Source of the DNA: Bombus terrestris
Lineage: Eukaryota; Arthropoda; Insecta; Hymenoptera; Apidae
DNA length: 64,000 nucleotides
Direction: 5' to 3'
Assembly (NCBI RefSeq): GCF_910591885.1
Contig: NW_025963578.1
Location: 496,001 to 560,000, forward strand
Made by a program: the position numbers and the translations under genes. The notes below the pieces were generated by a model that was given only the letters and a program-made list of their open reading frames with translations, was not told the origin of the DNA and made no database searches. This document shows positions 12,554 to 26,100 of the stretch, piece after piece. Numbering within the stretch: position 1 is the stretch's first letter; the number at the start of each line of letters is the position of its first letter.

Positions 12554-13485
12554 TGTAAATTCGTACTATCGCGGGGAGACGCGGTCGTTAGAATACGCGT
12601 CAACGAGAGTCGTAAATTCCCGTTACGATTAGAATAATCGACACCACGAATAGTTCGATCCCCGTATTTCGGTTAGGATAATCGGGGTGGTTGATGCGGT
12701 ATAACACTGAGAGTCACAGAATTATAATAATGTATATTTCCAACAACTAGTCTACACGATTGAAAAGATATAAACAATTAACAACTTTATCGCACGCAGA
12801 TAATGTAACTGTATACAGTATCGAGCAAGGCTCTTACACTTGAAGTTAGTCTCTTGGTGGACGTAGCACGATATGATACTTAACAGGATAAGCGAATGTT
12901 TGGCAATGTCGCGGATCGACTTGGCGTTCTGTTCTGAGTTAGACGTTTGGCGTTAGAAGTTTGAATGATTGGTCGCTCTTGCGTTGAGATGGAAGAGGGT
13001 AAGTGTGGGTGTGCCCTTTTGCATGACGAACGCGGATTCGTTGTTCACACTTTTCGTTAAGAAAAGTGAGGGTAACGATCCGCGATGTCGATTGGTTATG
13101 CCCTACGCTGATGCTTGAAGGGATGGGTAGAAGGTCTCCTACCATCGTGGTTGATAGGAGACCTTGTGGTGGAAAAACCTGATTGATTTATTAGCCAGAC
13201 ATTCGATTCTTCCCGATGGGTGCGTGTTCGCTTTCTCCGTATTTTTTCAGCGCGCCTAATAAACCCAAGGACCACTCTAAAAACCAGATGTGCTTCGAAA
13301 ATATTTTTTGGCTTAAGAAATTCTTCAGGACAAAGGGGTTGACTGAAGACGCCTGTTAATACAATACAGTGACAGCGAAAGAATATATTGGGTCCTTAGG
13401 TTTATTGAGGGTCGGAGTGACGTTACGCAGGCCGCTGGCTGTCCGGTCGCGAGGGCTGGCATGCAGATGTTTAGGCGACGTAACA
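12554..13485. mobile_element. Probable solo LTR (932 bp), copy 2
   Basis: This is the second copy of the 932-bp TG...CA element, at +10,817 bp. Reading both copies side by side I found no substitution and no indel. It has the same hairpins (13048-13068, 13131-13165), TATAAA (12769-12774) and AATAAA (13258-13263) as copy 1, and the same CCGTT flanks. Because the insertion position within the satellite unit is also shared, it is a duplicate of copy 1 by segmental copying and not an independent transposition. A 68-codon - strand frame (12939-13145) repeats that of copy 1 and has no recognisable domain. Confidence 0.82.
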
Positions 13486-13490
13486 CCGTT
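13486..13490 (+). repeat. Target-site duplication, right, element copy 2
   Basis: CCGTT after the terminal CA of copy 2, continuing in register into array 3. Confidence 0.88.
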
Positions 13491-14260
13491 GGACACCGTT
13501 GGACATCGTTGGACATCGTTGGACACCGTTGGACACCGTGGGACACCGTTGGACACCGTTGGACACCGTTGGACATCGGTGGACATCGTGGGACACCGTG
13601 GGACAACGTGGGACAACGTGGGACAACGTGGGACACCGTTGGACACCGTGGGACACCGTTGGACATCGTTGGACACCGTGGGACAACGTGGGACAACGTG
13701 GGACAACGTGGGAAACCATGGAACAACGTGGGACACCGTTGGACACCGTGGGACAACGTGGGACAACGTGGGACACCGTTGGACACCGTGGGACACCGTT
13801 GGACACCGTTGGACACCGTTGGACATCGTGGGACAACGTGGGACAACGTGGGACAACGTGGGAAACCATGGAACAACGTGGGACAACGTGGGACAACGTG
13901 GGACAACGTCGGACAACGTGGGACACCGTTGGACATCGTTGGACACCGTGGGACAACGTGGGACAACGTGGGACAACGTGGGACACCGTTGGACACCGTG
14001 GGACACCGTTGGACAACGTGGGACAACGTGGGACAACGTGGGACAACGTGGGACAACGTGGGACAACGTGGGACAACGTGGGACAACGTGGGACACCGTT
14101 GGACACCGTGGGACACCGTTGGACAACGTGGGACAACGTGGGACAACGTGGGACAACGTGGGACAACGTGGGACACCGGTGGACACCGTGGGACACCGTT
14201 GGACACCGTTGGACATCGTTGGACACCGTGGGACAACGTGGGACAACGTGGGACAACGTG

Positions 14261-16620
14261 GGAAACCATGGAACAACGTGGGACAACGTGGGACAACGTG
14301 GGACAACGTGGGACACCGTTGGACATCGTTGGACAACGTGGGACATCGTGGGACAACGTGGGACAACGTGGGACAACGTGGGACAACGTGGGACAACGTG
14401 GGACACCGTTGGACACCGTGGGACACCGTTGGACACCGTTGGACATCGTTGGACACCGTGGGACAACGTGGGACAACGTGGGACAACGTGGGAAACCATG
14501 GAACAACGTGGGACACCGTTGGACACCGTGGGACAACGTGGGACAACGTGGGACAACGTGGGACAACGTGGGACAACGTAGGACAACGTGGGACAACGTG
14601 GGACACCGTTGGACACCGTTGGACATCGTTGGACATCGTTGGACATCGTGGGACACCGTTGGACATCGTTGGACACCGTTGGACATCGTTGGACACCGTG
14701 GGACAACGTGGGACAACGTGGGACAACGTGGGACACCGTTGGACATCGTTGGACATCGTTGGACATCGTTGGACACCGTGGGACACCGTTGGACACCGTT
14801 GGACACCGTTGGACACCGTGGGACAACGTGGGACAACGTGGGACAACGTGGGACAACGTGGGACAACGTGGGACAACGTGGGACATCGTTGGACACCGTG
14901 GGACAACGTGGGACAACGTGGGACACCGTTGGACACCGTGGGACAACGTGGGACAACGTGGGACACCGTTGGACACCGTGGGACACCGTTGGACACCGTT
15001 GGACATCGTTGGACACCGTGGGACAACGTGGGACAACGTGGGAAACCATGGAACAACGTGGGACAACGTGGGACAACGTGGGACAACGTGGGACAACGTG
15101 GGACACCGTTGGACATCGTTGGACACCGTGGGACAACGTGGGACAACGTGGGACACCGTTGGACACCGTTGGACATCGTTGGACACCGTTGGACACCGTT
15201 GGACACCGTTGGACACCGTGGGACACCGTTGGACATCGGTGGACATCGTGGGACACCGTTGGACACCGTTGGACATCGTTGGACACCGTTGGACACCGTG
15301 GGACAACGTGGGACAACGTGGGACAACGTGGGACAACGTGGGACAACGTGGGACACCGTTGGACACCGTGGGACACCGTTGGACACCGTTGGACATCGTT
15401 GGACACCGTGGGACAACGTGGGACAACGTGGGACAACGTGGGAAACCATGGAACAACGTGGGACAACGTGGGACAACGTGGGACAACGTGGGACACCGTT
15501 GGACATCGTTGGACAACGTGGGACATCGTGGGACAACGTGGGACAACGTGGGACAACGTGGGACAACGTGGGACAACGTGGGACACCGTTGGACACCGTG
15601 GGACACCGTTGGACACCGTTGGACATCGTTGGACACCGTGGGACAACGTGGGACAACGTGGGACAACGTGGGAAACCATGGAACAACGTGGGACACCGTT
15701 GGACACCGTGGGACAACGTGGGACAACGTGGGACAACGTGGGACAACGTGGGACAACGTAGGACAACGTGGGACAACGTGGGACACCGTTGGACACCGTT
15801 GGACATCGTTGGACATCGTTGGACATCGTGGGACACCGTTGGACATCGTTGGACACCGTTGGACATCGTTGGACACCGTGGGACAACGTGGGACAACGTG
15901 GGACAACGTGGGACACCGTTGGACATCGTTGGACACCGTTGGACATCGTTGGACACCGTGGGACACCGTTGGACACCGTTGGACACCGTTGGACACCGTG
16001 GGACAACGTGGGACAACGTGGGACAACGTGGGACAACGTGGGACAACGTGGGACAACGTGGGACATCGTTGGACACCGTGGGACAACGTGGGACAACGTG
16101 GGACACCGTTGGACACCGTGGGACAACGTGGGACAACGTGGGACACCGTTGGACACCGTGGGACACCGTTGGACACCGTTGGACATCGTTGGACACCGTG
16201 GGACAACGTGGGACAACGTGGGAAACCATGGAACAACGTGGGACAACGTGGGACAACGTGGGACAACGTGGGACAACGTGGGACACCGTTGGACATCGTT
16301 GGACACCGTGGGACAACGTGGGACAACGTGGGACACCGTTGGACACCGTTGGACATCGTTGGACACCGTTGGACACCGTTGGACACCGTTGGACACCGTG
16401 GGACACCGTTGGACATCGGTGGACATCGTGGGGCACCGTTGGACACCGTTGGACATCGTTGGACACCGTTGGACACCGTGGGACAACGTGGGACAACGTG
16501 GGACAACGTGGGACAACGTGGGACAACGTGGGACACCGTTGGACACCGTGGGACACCGTTGGACACCGTTGGACATCGTTGGACACCGTGGGACAACGTG
16601 GGACAACGTGGGACAACGTG
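14261..16620 (+). repeat. Tandem pair of 1,180-bp satellite blocks
   Basis: Ordered markers recur at exactly +1,180 bp: GGAAACCATG at 14261/15441, 14491/15671, 15041/16221 and (third start) 15441/16621; the GTAGG-type unit at 14571/15751; GGACATCGGT at 15231/16411. The two blocks abut, so this is a direct tandem duplication of satellite. The third copy breaks off just after 16621, where the marker-free domain begins. Confidence 0.85.
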
Positions 16621-17530
16621 GGAAACCATGGAACAACGTGGGACAACGTGGGACAACGTGGGACAACGTGGGACACCGTTGGACACCGTTGGACACCGTG
16701 GGACACCGTTGGACACCGTTGGACATCGTTGGACACCGTTGGACACCGTTGGACACCGTTGGACACCGTGGGACAACGTGGGACAACGTGGGACAACGTG
16801 GGACAACGTGGGACACCGTTGGACATCGTTGGACAACGTGGGACATCGTGGGACAACGTGGGACAACGTGGGACAACGTGGGACAACGTGGGACAACGTG
16901 GGACAACGTGGGACACCGTTGGACACCGTTGGACACCGTGGGACACCGTTGGACACCGTTGGACATCGTTGGACACCGTTGGACACCGTTGGACACCGTT
17001 GGACACCGTGGGACAACGTGGGACAACGTGGGACAACGTGGGACAACGTGGGACAACGTGGGACAACGTGGGACAACGTGGGACAACGTGGGACAACGTG
17101 GGACAACGTGGGACACCGTGGGACACCGTTGGACACCGTTGGACATCGTTGGACACCGTGGGACAACGTGGGACAACGTGGGACACCGTTGGACACCGTG
17201 GGACAACGTGGGACAACGTGGGACAACGTGGGACAACGTGGGACAACGTGGGACAACGTAGGACAACGTGGGACAACGTGGGACACCGTTGGACATCGTT
17301 GGACAACGTGGGACATCGTGGGACAACGTGGGACAACGTAGGACAACGTGGGACAACGTGGGACACCGTTGGACATCGTTGGACAACGTGGGACATCGTG
17401 GGACAACGTGGGACAACGTGGGACAACGTGGGACAACGTGGGACACCGTTGGACATCGTTGGACAACGTGGGACATCGTGGGACAACGTGGGACAACGTG
17501 GGACAACGTGGGACAACGTGGGACAACGTG

Positions 17531-19060
17531 GGACAACGTGGGACACCGTTGGACACCGTGGGACAACGTGGGACAACGTGGGACAACGTGGGACATCGTT
17601 GGACATCGTTGGACATCGTTGGACATCGTTGGACACCGTTGGACACCGTTGGACATCGTTGGACACCGTTGGACACCGTTGGACACCGTTGGACACCGTG
17701 GGACAACGTGGGACAACGTGGGACAACGTGGGACAACGTGGGACACCGTTGGACACCGTGGGACAACGTGGGACAACGTGGGACAACGTGGGACATCGTT
17801 GGACATCGATGGACATCGTTGGACATCGTTGGACACCGTTGGACACCGTTGGACACCGTTGGATACCGTTGGACACCGTTGGACATCGGTGGACATCGTG
17901 GGACACCGTTGGACACCGTTGGACATCGTTGGACACCGTTGGACACCGTGGGACAACGTGGGACAACGTGGGACAACGTGGGACAACGTGGGACAACGTT
18001 GGACAACGTGGGACAACGTGGGACACCGTTGGACACCGTGGGACACCGTTGGACAACGTGGGACAACGTGGGACAACGTGGGACAACGTGGGACACCGTT
18101 GGACATCGTTGGACAACGTGGGACATCGTGGGACAACGTGGGACAACGTAGGACAACGTGGGACACCGTTGGACACCGTTGGACAACGTGGGACATCGTG
18201 GGACAACGTGGGACAACGTGGGACAACGTGGGACACCGTGGGACACCGTTGGACACCGTTGGACATCGTTGGACACCGTGGGACAACGTGGGACAACGTG
18301 GGACACCGTTGGACACCGTGGGACAACGTGGGACACCGTTGGACATCGTTGGACAACGTGGGACATCGTGGGACAACGTGGGACAACGTGGGACAACGTG
18401 GGACAACGTGGGACAACGTGGGACAACGTGGGACAACGTGGGACAACGTGGGACACCGTTGGACACCGTGGGACAACGTGGGACAACGTGGGACAACGTG
18501 GGACATCGTTGGACATCGTTGGACATCGTTGGACATCGTTGGACACCGTTGGACACCGTTGGACATCGTTGGACACCGTTGGACACCGTTGGACACCGTT
18601 GGACACCGTGGGACAACGTGGGACAACGTGGGACAACGTGGGACAACGTGGGACACCGTTGGACACCGTGGGACAACGTGGGACAACGTGGGACAACGTG
18701 GGACATCGTTGGACATCGTTGGACATCGTTGGACATCGTTGGACACCGTTGGACACCGTTGGACACCGTTGGATACCGTTGGACACCGTTGGACATCGGT
18801 GGACATCGTGGGACACCGTTGGACACCGTTGGACATCGTTGGACACCGTTGGACACCGTGGGACAACGTGGGACAACGTGGGACAACGTGGGACAACGTG
18901 GGACAACGTGGGACAACGTGGGACAACGTGGGACACCGTTGGACACCGTGGGACACCGTTGGACAACGTGGGACAACGTGGGACAACGTGGGACAACGTG
19001 GGACACCGTTGGACATCGTTGGACAACGTGGGACATCGTGGGACAACGTGGGACAACGTA
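17531..19060 (+). repeat. 910-bp duplicated satellite blocks
   Basis: Markers recur at +910 bp: GGATACCGTT 17861/18771, GGACATCGGT 17881/18791 and the terminal GTAGG-type unit 18141/19051, with matching unit order between them. A further relative follows at +1,090 bp (19861, 20141), and another at +3,720 bp from that (23581, 23861, 23981). The block was therefore amplified at least four times with changing spacing. Confidence 0.75.
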
Positions 19061-20650
19061 GGACAACGTGGGACACCGTTGGACACCGTTGGACATCGTT
19101 GGACACCGTTGGACACCGTGGGACAACGTTTGACAACGTGGGACAACGTGGGACAACGTGGGACAACGTGGGACAACGTAGGACAACGTGGGACAACGTG
19201 GGACACCGTTGGACATCGTTGGACAACGTGGGACATCGTGGGACAACGTGGGACAACGTGGGACAACGTGGGACAACGTGGGACACCGTTGGACACCGTG
19301 GGACACCGTTGGACACCGTTGGACACCGTGGGACAACGTGGGACAACGTGGGACACCGTTGGACATCGTTGGACAACGTGGGACAACGTGGGACAACGTG
19401 GGACAACGTGGGACAACGTGGGACACCGTGGGACACCGTTGGACACCGTTGGACATCGTTGGACACCGTGGGACAACGTGGGACAACGTGGGACACCGTT
19501 GGACACCGTGGGACAACGTGGGACAACGTGGGACAACGTGGGACAACGTGGGACAACGTAGGACAACGTGGGACAACGTGGGACACCGTTGGGCATCGTT
19601 GGACAACGTGGGACATCGTGGGACAACGTGGGACAACGTAGGACAACGTGGGACAACGTGGGACACCGTTGGACATCGTTGGACAACGTGGGACATCGTG
19701 GGACAACGTGGGACAACGTGGGACAACGTGGGACAACGTGGGACACCGTTGGACACCGTGGGACAACGTGGGACAACGTGGGACAACGTGGGACACCGTT
19801 GGACACCGTGGGACAACGTGGGACAACGTGGGACAACGTGGGACACCGTTGGACACCGTTGGATACCGTTGGACACCGTTGGACATCGGTGGACATCGTG
19901 GGACACCGTTGGACACCGTTGGACATCGTTGGACACCGTTGGACACCGTGGGACAACGTGGGACAACGTGGGACAACGTGGGACAACGTGGGACAACGTG
20001 GGACAACGTGGGACAACGTGGGACACCGTTGGACACCGTGGGACACCGTTGGACAACGTGGGACAACGTGGGACAACGTGGGACAACGTGGGACACCGTT
20101 GGACATCGTTGGACAACGTGGGACATCGTGGGACAACGTGGGACAACGTAGGACAACGTGGGACACCGTTGGACACCGTTGGACATCGTTGGACACCGTT
20201 GGACACCGTGGGACAACGTTGGACAACGTGGGACAACGTGGGACAACGTGGGACAACGTGGGACAACGTAGGACAACGTGGGACAACGTGGGACACCGTT
20301 GGACATCGTTGGACAACGTGGGACAACGTGGGACAACGTGGGACAACGTGGGACACCGTTGGACATCGTTGGACAACGTGGGACATCGTGGGACAACGTG
20401 GGACAACGTGGGACAACGTGGGACAACGTGGGACACCGTTGGACACCGTGGGACACCGTTGGACACCGTTGGACACCGTGGGACAACGTGGGACAACGTG
20501 GGACACCGTTGGACATCGTTGGACAACGTGGGACATCGTGGGACAACGTGGGACAACGTGGGACAACGTGGGACACCGTGGGACACCGTTGGACACCGTT
20601 GGACATCGTTGGACACCGTGGGACAACGTGGGACAACGTGGGACACCGTT

Positions 20651-20930
20651 GGACACCGTGGGACAACGTGGGACAACGTGGGACAACGTGGGACAACGTG
20701 GGACAACGTGGGACAACGTGGGACAACGTGGGACAACGTGGGACAACGTGGGACAACGTGGGACATCGTGGGACAACGTGGGACAACGTGGGACATCGTG
20801 GGACAACGTGGGACAACGTGGGACAACGTGGGACAACGTGGGACAACGTGGGACAACGTGGGACAACGTGGGACATCGTGGGACAACGTGGGACAACGTG
20901 GGACAACGTGGGACAACGTGGGACAACGTG
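20651..20930 (+). repeat. Uniform GTGGG tract (28 units)
   Basis: Every unit here ends in GTG before the next G, giving 28 consecutive GGG runs spaced by 7 nt, with only A units and occasional E units (20761, 20791, 20871). It is one of the longest stretches without a B or C unit. Confidence 0.7.
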
Positions 20931-21550
20931 GGACACAGTTGGACACCGTGGGACAACGTGGGACAACGTGGGACAACGTGGGACAACGTGGGACAACGTG
21001 GGACAACGTGGGACATCGTGGGACAACGTGGGACACCGTTGGACAACGTGGGACACCGTTGGACAACGTGGGACACCGTTGGACATCGTTGGACACCGTG
21101 GGACAACGTGGGACAACGTGGGACAACGTGGGACACCGTTGGACACCGTTGGACATCGTTGGACATCGTTGGACATCGTGGGACACCGTTGGACATTGTT
21201 GGACACCGTTGGACATCGTTGGACACCGTGGGACAACGTGGGACAACGTGGGACAACGTGGGACACCGTTGGACATCGTTGGACACCGTTGGACATCGTT
21301 GGACACCGTGGGACACCGTTGGACACCGTTGGACACCGTTGGACATCGGTGGACATCGTGGGACACCGTTGGACACCGTTGGACATCGTTGGACACCGTT
21401 GGACACCGTGGGACAACGTGGGACAACGTGGGAAAACGTGGGACAACGTGGGACAACGTGGGACAACGTGGGACAACGTGGGACAACGTGGGACACCGTT
21501 GGACATCGTTGGGCACCGTGGGACAACGTGGGACAACGTGGGACACCGTT

Positions 21551-22870
21551 TGACACCGTTGGACACCGTGGGACACCGTTGGACACCGTTGGACACCGTT
21601 GGACATCGGTGGACATCGGTGGACATCGTGGGACACCGTTGGACACCGTTGGACATCGTTGGACACCGTTGGACACCGTGGGACAACGTTGGACACCGTT
21701 GGACACCGTTGGACATCGTGGGACAACGTGGGACACCGTTGGACATCGTTGGACAACGTGGGACAACGTGGGACAACGTGGGACAACGTGGGACACCGTG
21801 GGACACCGTTGGACACCGTTGGACATCGTTGGACACCGTTGGACATCGTTGGACAACGTGGGACATCGTGGGACAACGTGGGACACCGTTGGACACCGTG
21901 GGACACCGTTTGACACCGTTGGACACCGTGGGACACCGTTGGACACCGTTGGACACCGTTGGACATCGGTGGACATCGGTGGACATCGTGGGACACCGTT
22001 GGACACCGTTGGACATCGTTGGACACCGTTGGACACCGTGGGACAACGTTGGACACCGTTGGACACCGTTGGACATCGTGGGACAACGTGGGACAACGTG
22101 GGACAACGTGGGACAACGTGGGACAACGTGGGACATCGTTGGACATCGTGGGACACCGTTGGACATCGTTGGACACCGTTGGACATGGTTGGACACCGTG
22201 GGACACCGTTTGACACCGTTGGACACCGTGGGACACCGTTGGACACCGTTGGACACCGTTGGACATCGGTGGACATCGGTGGACATCGTGGGACACCGTT
22301 GGACATCGTTGGACATCGTTGGACACCGTTGGACACCGTGGGACAACGTTGGACACCGTTGGACACCGTTGGACATCGTGGGACAACGTGGGACACCGTT
22401 GGACATCGTTGGACAACGTGGGACAACGTGGGACAACGTGGGACAACGTGGGACACCGTGGGACACCGTTGGACACCGTTGGACATCGTTGGACACCGTT
22501 GGACATCGTTGGACAACGTGGGACATCGTGGGACAACGTGGGACACCGTTGGACACCGTGGGACACCGTTTGACACCGTTGGACACCGTGGGACACCGTT
22601 GGACACCGTTGGACACCGTTGGACATCGGTGGACATCGGTGGACATCGTGGGACACCGTTGGACACCGTTGGACATCGTTGGACACCGTTGGACACCGTG
22701 GGACAACGTTGGACACCGTTGGACACCGTTGGACATCGTGGGACAACGTGGGACAACGTGGGACAACGTGGGACAACGTGGGACAACGTGGGACATCGTT
22801 GGACATCGTGGGACACCGTTGGACATCGTTGGACACCGTTGGACATCGTTGGACACCGTGGGACAACGTG
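21551..22870 (+). repeat. Tandem 660-bp duplication with 360/300-bp sub-blocks
   Basis: Positions 21551-22210 and 22211-22870 match with only about two substitutions by direct reading: a B-to-C change near 22301, and a GACATGG variant near 22181 in the first copy only. Each copy splits into 360- and 300-bp sub-blocks, both opening with TGACACCGTT and a doubled GGACATCGGT. The same opening reappears at 26291, 28871 and 32031, so this module was also dispersed. Confidence 0.88.
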
Positions 22871-23140
22871 GGACAACGTGGGACAACGTGGGACACCGTT
22901 GGACATCGTTGGACACCGTTGGACATCGTTGGACACCGTGGGACACCGTTGGACACCGTTGGACACCGTTGGACATCGGTGGACATCGTGGGACACCGTT
23001 GGACACCGTTGGACATCGTTGGACACCGTTGGACACCGTGGGACAACGTGGGACAACGTGGGACAACGTGGGACAACGTGGGACAACGTGGGACAACGTG
23101 GGACAACGTGGGACAACGTGGGACACCGTTGGACACCGTG

Positions 23141-26100
23141 GGACTTCGTTGGACAACGTGGGACAACGTGGGACAACGTGGGACAACGTGGGACAACGTG
23201 GGAAACCATGGAACAACGTGGGACAACGTGGGACAACGTGGGACAACGTGGGACAACGTGGGACAACGTGGGACACCGTTGGACATCGTTGGACAACGTG
23301 GGACAACGTGGGACAACGTGGGACAACGTGGGACAACGTGGAACAACGTGGGACACCGTTGGACACCGTGGGACACCGTTGGACACCGTGGGACACCGTT
23401 GGACACCGTTGGACATCGTTGGACACCGTGGGACAACGTGGGACAACGTGGGACAACGTGGGACACCGTTGGACACCGTGGGACAACGTGGGACAACGTG
23501 GGACAACGTGGGACATCGTTGGACATCGTTGGACATCGTTGGACATCGTTGGACACCGTTGGACACCGTTGGACACCGTTGGATACCGTTGGACACCGTT
23601 GGACATCGGTGGACATCGTGGGACACCGTTGGACACCGTTGGACATCGTTGGACACCGTTGGACACCGTGGGACAACGTGGGACAACGTGGGACAACGTG
23701 GGACAACGTGGGACAACGTGGGACAACGTGGGACAACGTGGGACACCGTTGGACACCGTGGGACACCGTTGGACAACGTGGGACACCGTGGGACAACGTG
23801 GGACAACGTGGGACACCGTTGGACATCGTTGGACAACGTGGGACATCGTGGGACAACGTGGGACAACGTAGGACAACGTGGGACACCGTTGGACACCGTT
23901 GGACATCGTTGGACACCGTTGGACACCGTGGGACAACGTTTGACAACGTGGGACAACGTGGGACAACGTGGGACAACGTGGGACAACGTAGGACAACGTG
24001 GGACAACGTGGGACACCGTTGGACATCGTTGGACAACGTGGGACAACGTGGGACAACGTGGGACAACGTGGGACACCGTTGGACATCGTTGGACAACGTG
24101 GGACATCGTGGGACAACGTGGGACAACGTGGGACAACGTGGGACAACGTGGGACACCGTTGGACACCGTGGGACACCGTTGGACACCGTTGGACACCGTG
24201 GGACAACGTGGGACAACGTGGGACACCGTTGGACATCGTTGGACAACGTGGGACATCGTGGGACAACGTGGGACAACGTGGGACAACGTGGGACACCGTG
24301 GGACACCGTTGGACACCGTTGGACATCGTTGGACACCGTGGGACAACGTGGGACAACGTGGGACACCGTTGGACACCGTGGGACAACGTGGGACAACGTG
24401 GGACAACGTGGGACAACGTGGGACAACGTGGGACAACGTAGGACAACGTGGGACAACGTGGGACACCGTTGGACATCGTTGGACAACGTGGGACATCGTG
24501 GGACAACGTGGGACAACGTAGGACAACGTGGGACAACGTGGGACACCGTTGGACATCGTTGGACAACGTGGGACATCGTGGGACAACGTGGGACAACGTG
24601 GGACAACGTGGGACAACGTGGGACACCGTTGGACACCGTGGGACAACGTGGGACAACGTGGGACAACGTGGGACACCGTTGGACACCGTGGGACAACGTG
24701 GGACAACGTGGGACAACGTGGGACACCGTTGGACATCGTTGGACATCGTTGGACATCGTTGGACACCGTTGGACACCGTTGGACACCGTGGGACACCGTT
24801 GGACATCGGTGGACATCGTGGGACACCGTTGGACACCGTTGGACATCGTTGGACACCGTTCGACACCGTGGGACAACGTGGGACAACGTGGGACAACGTG
24901 GGACAACGTGGGACAACGTGGGACACCGTTGGACACCGTGGGACACCGTTGGACACCGTTGGACATCGTTGGACACCGTGGGACAACGTGGGACAACGTG
25001 GGACAACGTGGGAAACCATGGAACAACGTGGGACAACGTGGGACAACGTGGGACAACGTGGGACAACGTGGGACACCGTTGGACATCGTTGGACAACGTG
25101 GGACAACGTGGGACAACGTGGGACAACGTGGGACAACGTGGGACAACATGGGACACCGTTGGACACCGTGGGACACCGTTGGACACCGTTGGACATCGTT
25201 GGACACCGTGGGACAACGTGGGACAACGTGGGACAACGTGGGACACCGTTGGACACCGTGGGACAACGTGGGACAACGTGGGACAACGTGGGACATCGTT
25301 GGACATCGTTGGACATCGTTGGACATCGTTGGACACCGCTGGACACCGTGGGACACCGTTGGATACCGTTGGACACCGTTGGACATCGGTGGACATCGTG
25401 GGACACCGTTGGACACCGTTGGACATCGTTGGACACCGTTGGACACCGTGGGACAACGTGGGACAACGTGGGACAACGTGGGACAACGTGGGACAACGTG
25501 GGACAACGTGGGACAACGTGGGACACCGTTGGACACCGTGGGACAACGTTTGACAACGTGGGACAACGTGGGACAACGTGGGACAACGTGGGACAACGTA
25601 GGACAACGTGGGACAACGTGGGACACCGTTGGACATCGTTGGACAACGTGGGACAACGTGGGACAACGTGGGACAACGTGGGACACCGTTGGACATCGTT
25701 GGACAACGTGGGACATCGTGGGACAACGTGGGACAACGTGGGACAACGTGGGACAACGTGGGACACCGTTGGACACCGTGGGACACCGTTGGACACCGTT
25801 GGACACCGTGGGACACCGTTGGACACCGCTGGACATCGTTGGACACCGTGGGACAACGTGGGACAACGTGGGACAACGTGGGACAACGTGGGACAACGTG
25901 GGACAACGTGGGACAACGTGGGACAACGTGGGACAACGTGGGACATCGTTGGACATCGTGGGACACCGTTGGACATCGTTGGACACCGTTGGACATCGTT
26001 GGACACCGTGGGACACCGTTGGACACCGTTGGACACCGTTGGACATCGGTGGACATCGTGGGACACCGTTGGACACCGTTGGACATCGTTGGACACCGTT

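Larger units (their letters stand above)
16631..23200 (+). repeat. Marker-free satellite subdomain
   Basis: The GAAACCATGG variant, present every few hundred bp before and after, is absent from about 6.57 kb between 16621 and 23201. This stretch has its own variants instead: GGATACCGTT (17861, 18771, 19861), TGACACCGTT (21551, 21911, 22211, 22571), TGACAACGTG (19131) and clusters of GTAGG units. It looks like a separately amplified subfamily. No gene is seen in it. Confidence 0.8.

Noticed and set aside
13486..24302. A third copy of the 10,817-bp unit
   Set aside because: An element would be expected at about 23,371-24,302. Only satellite is present there.
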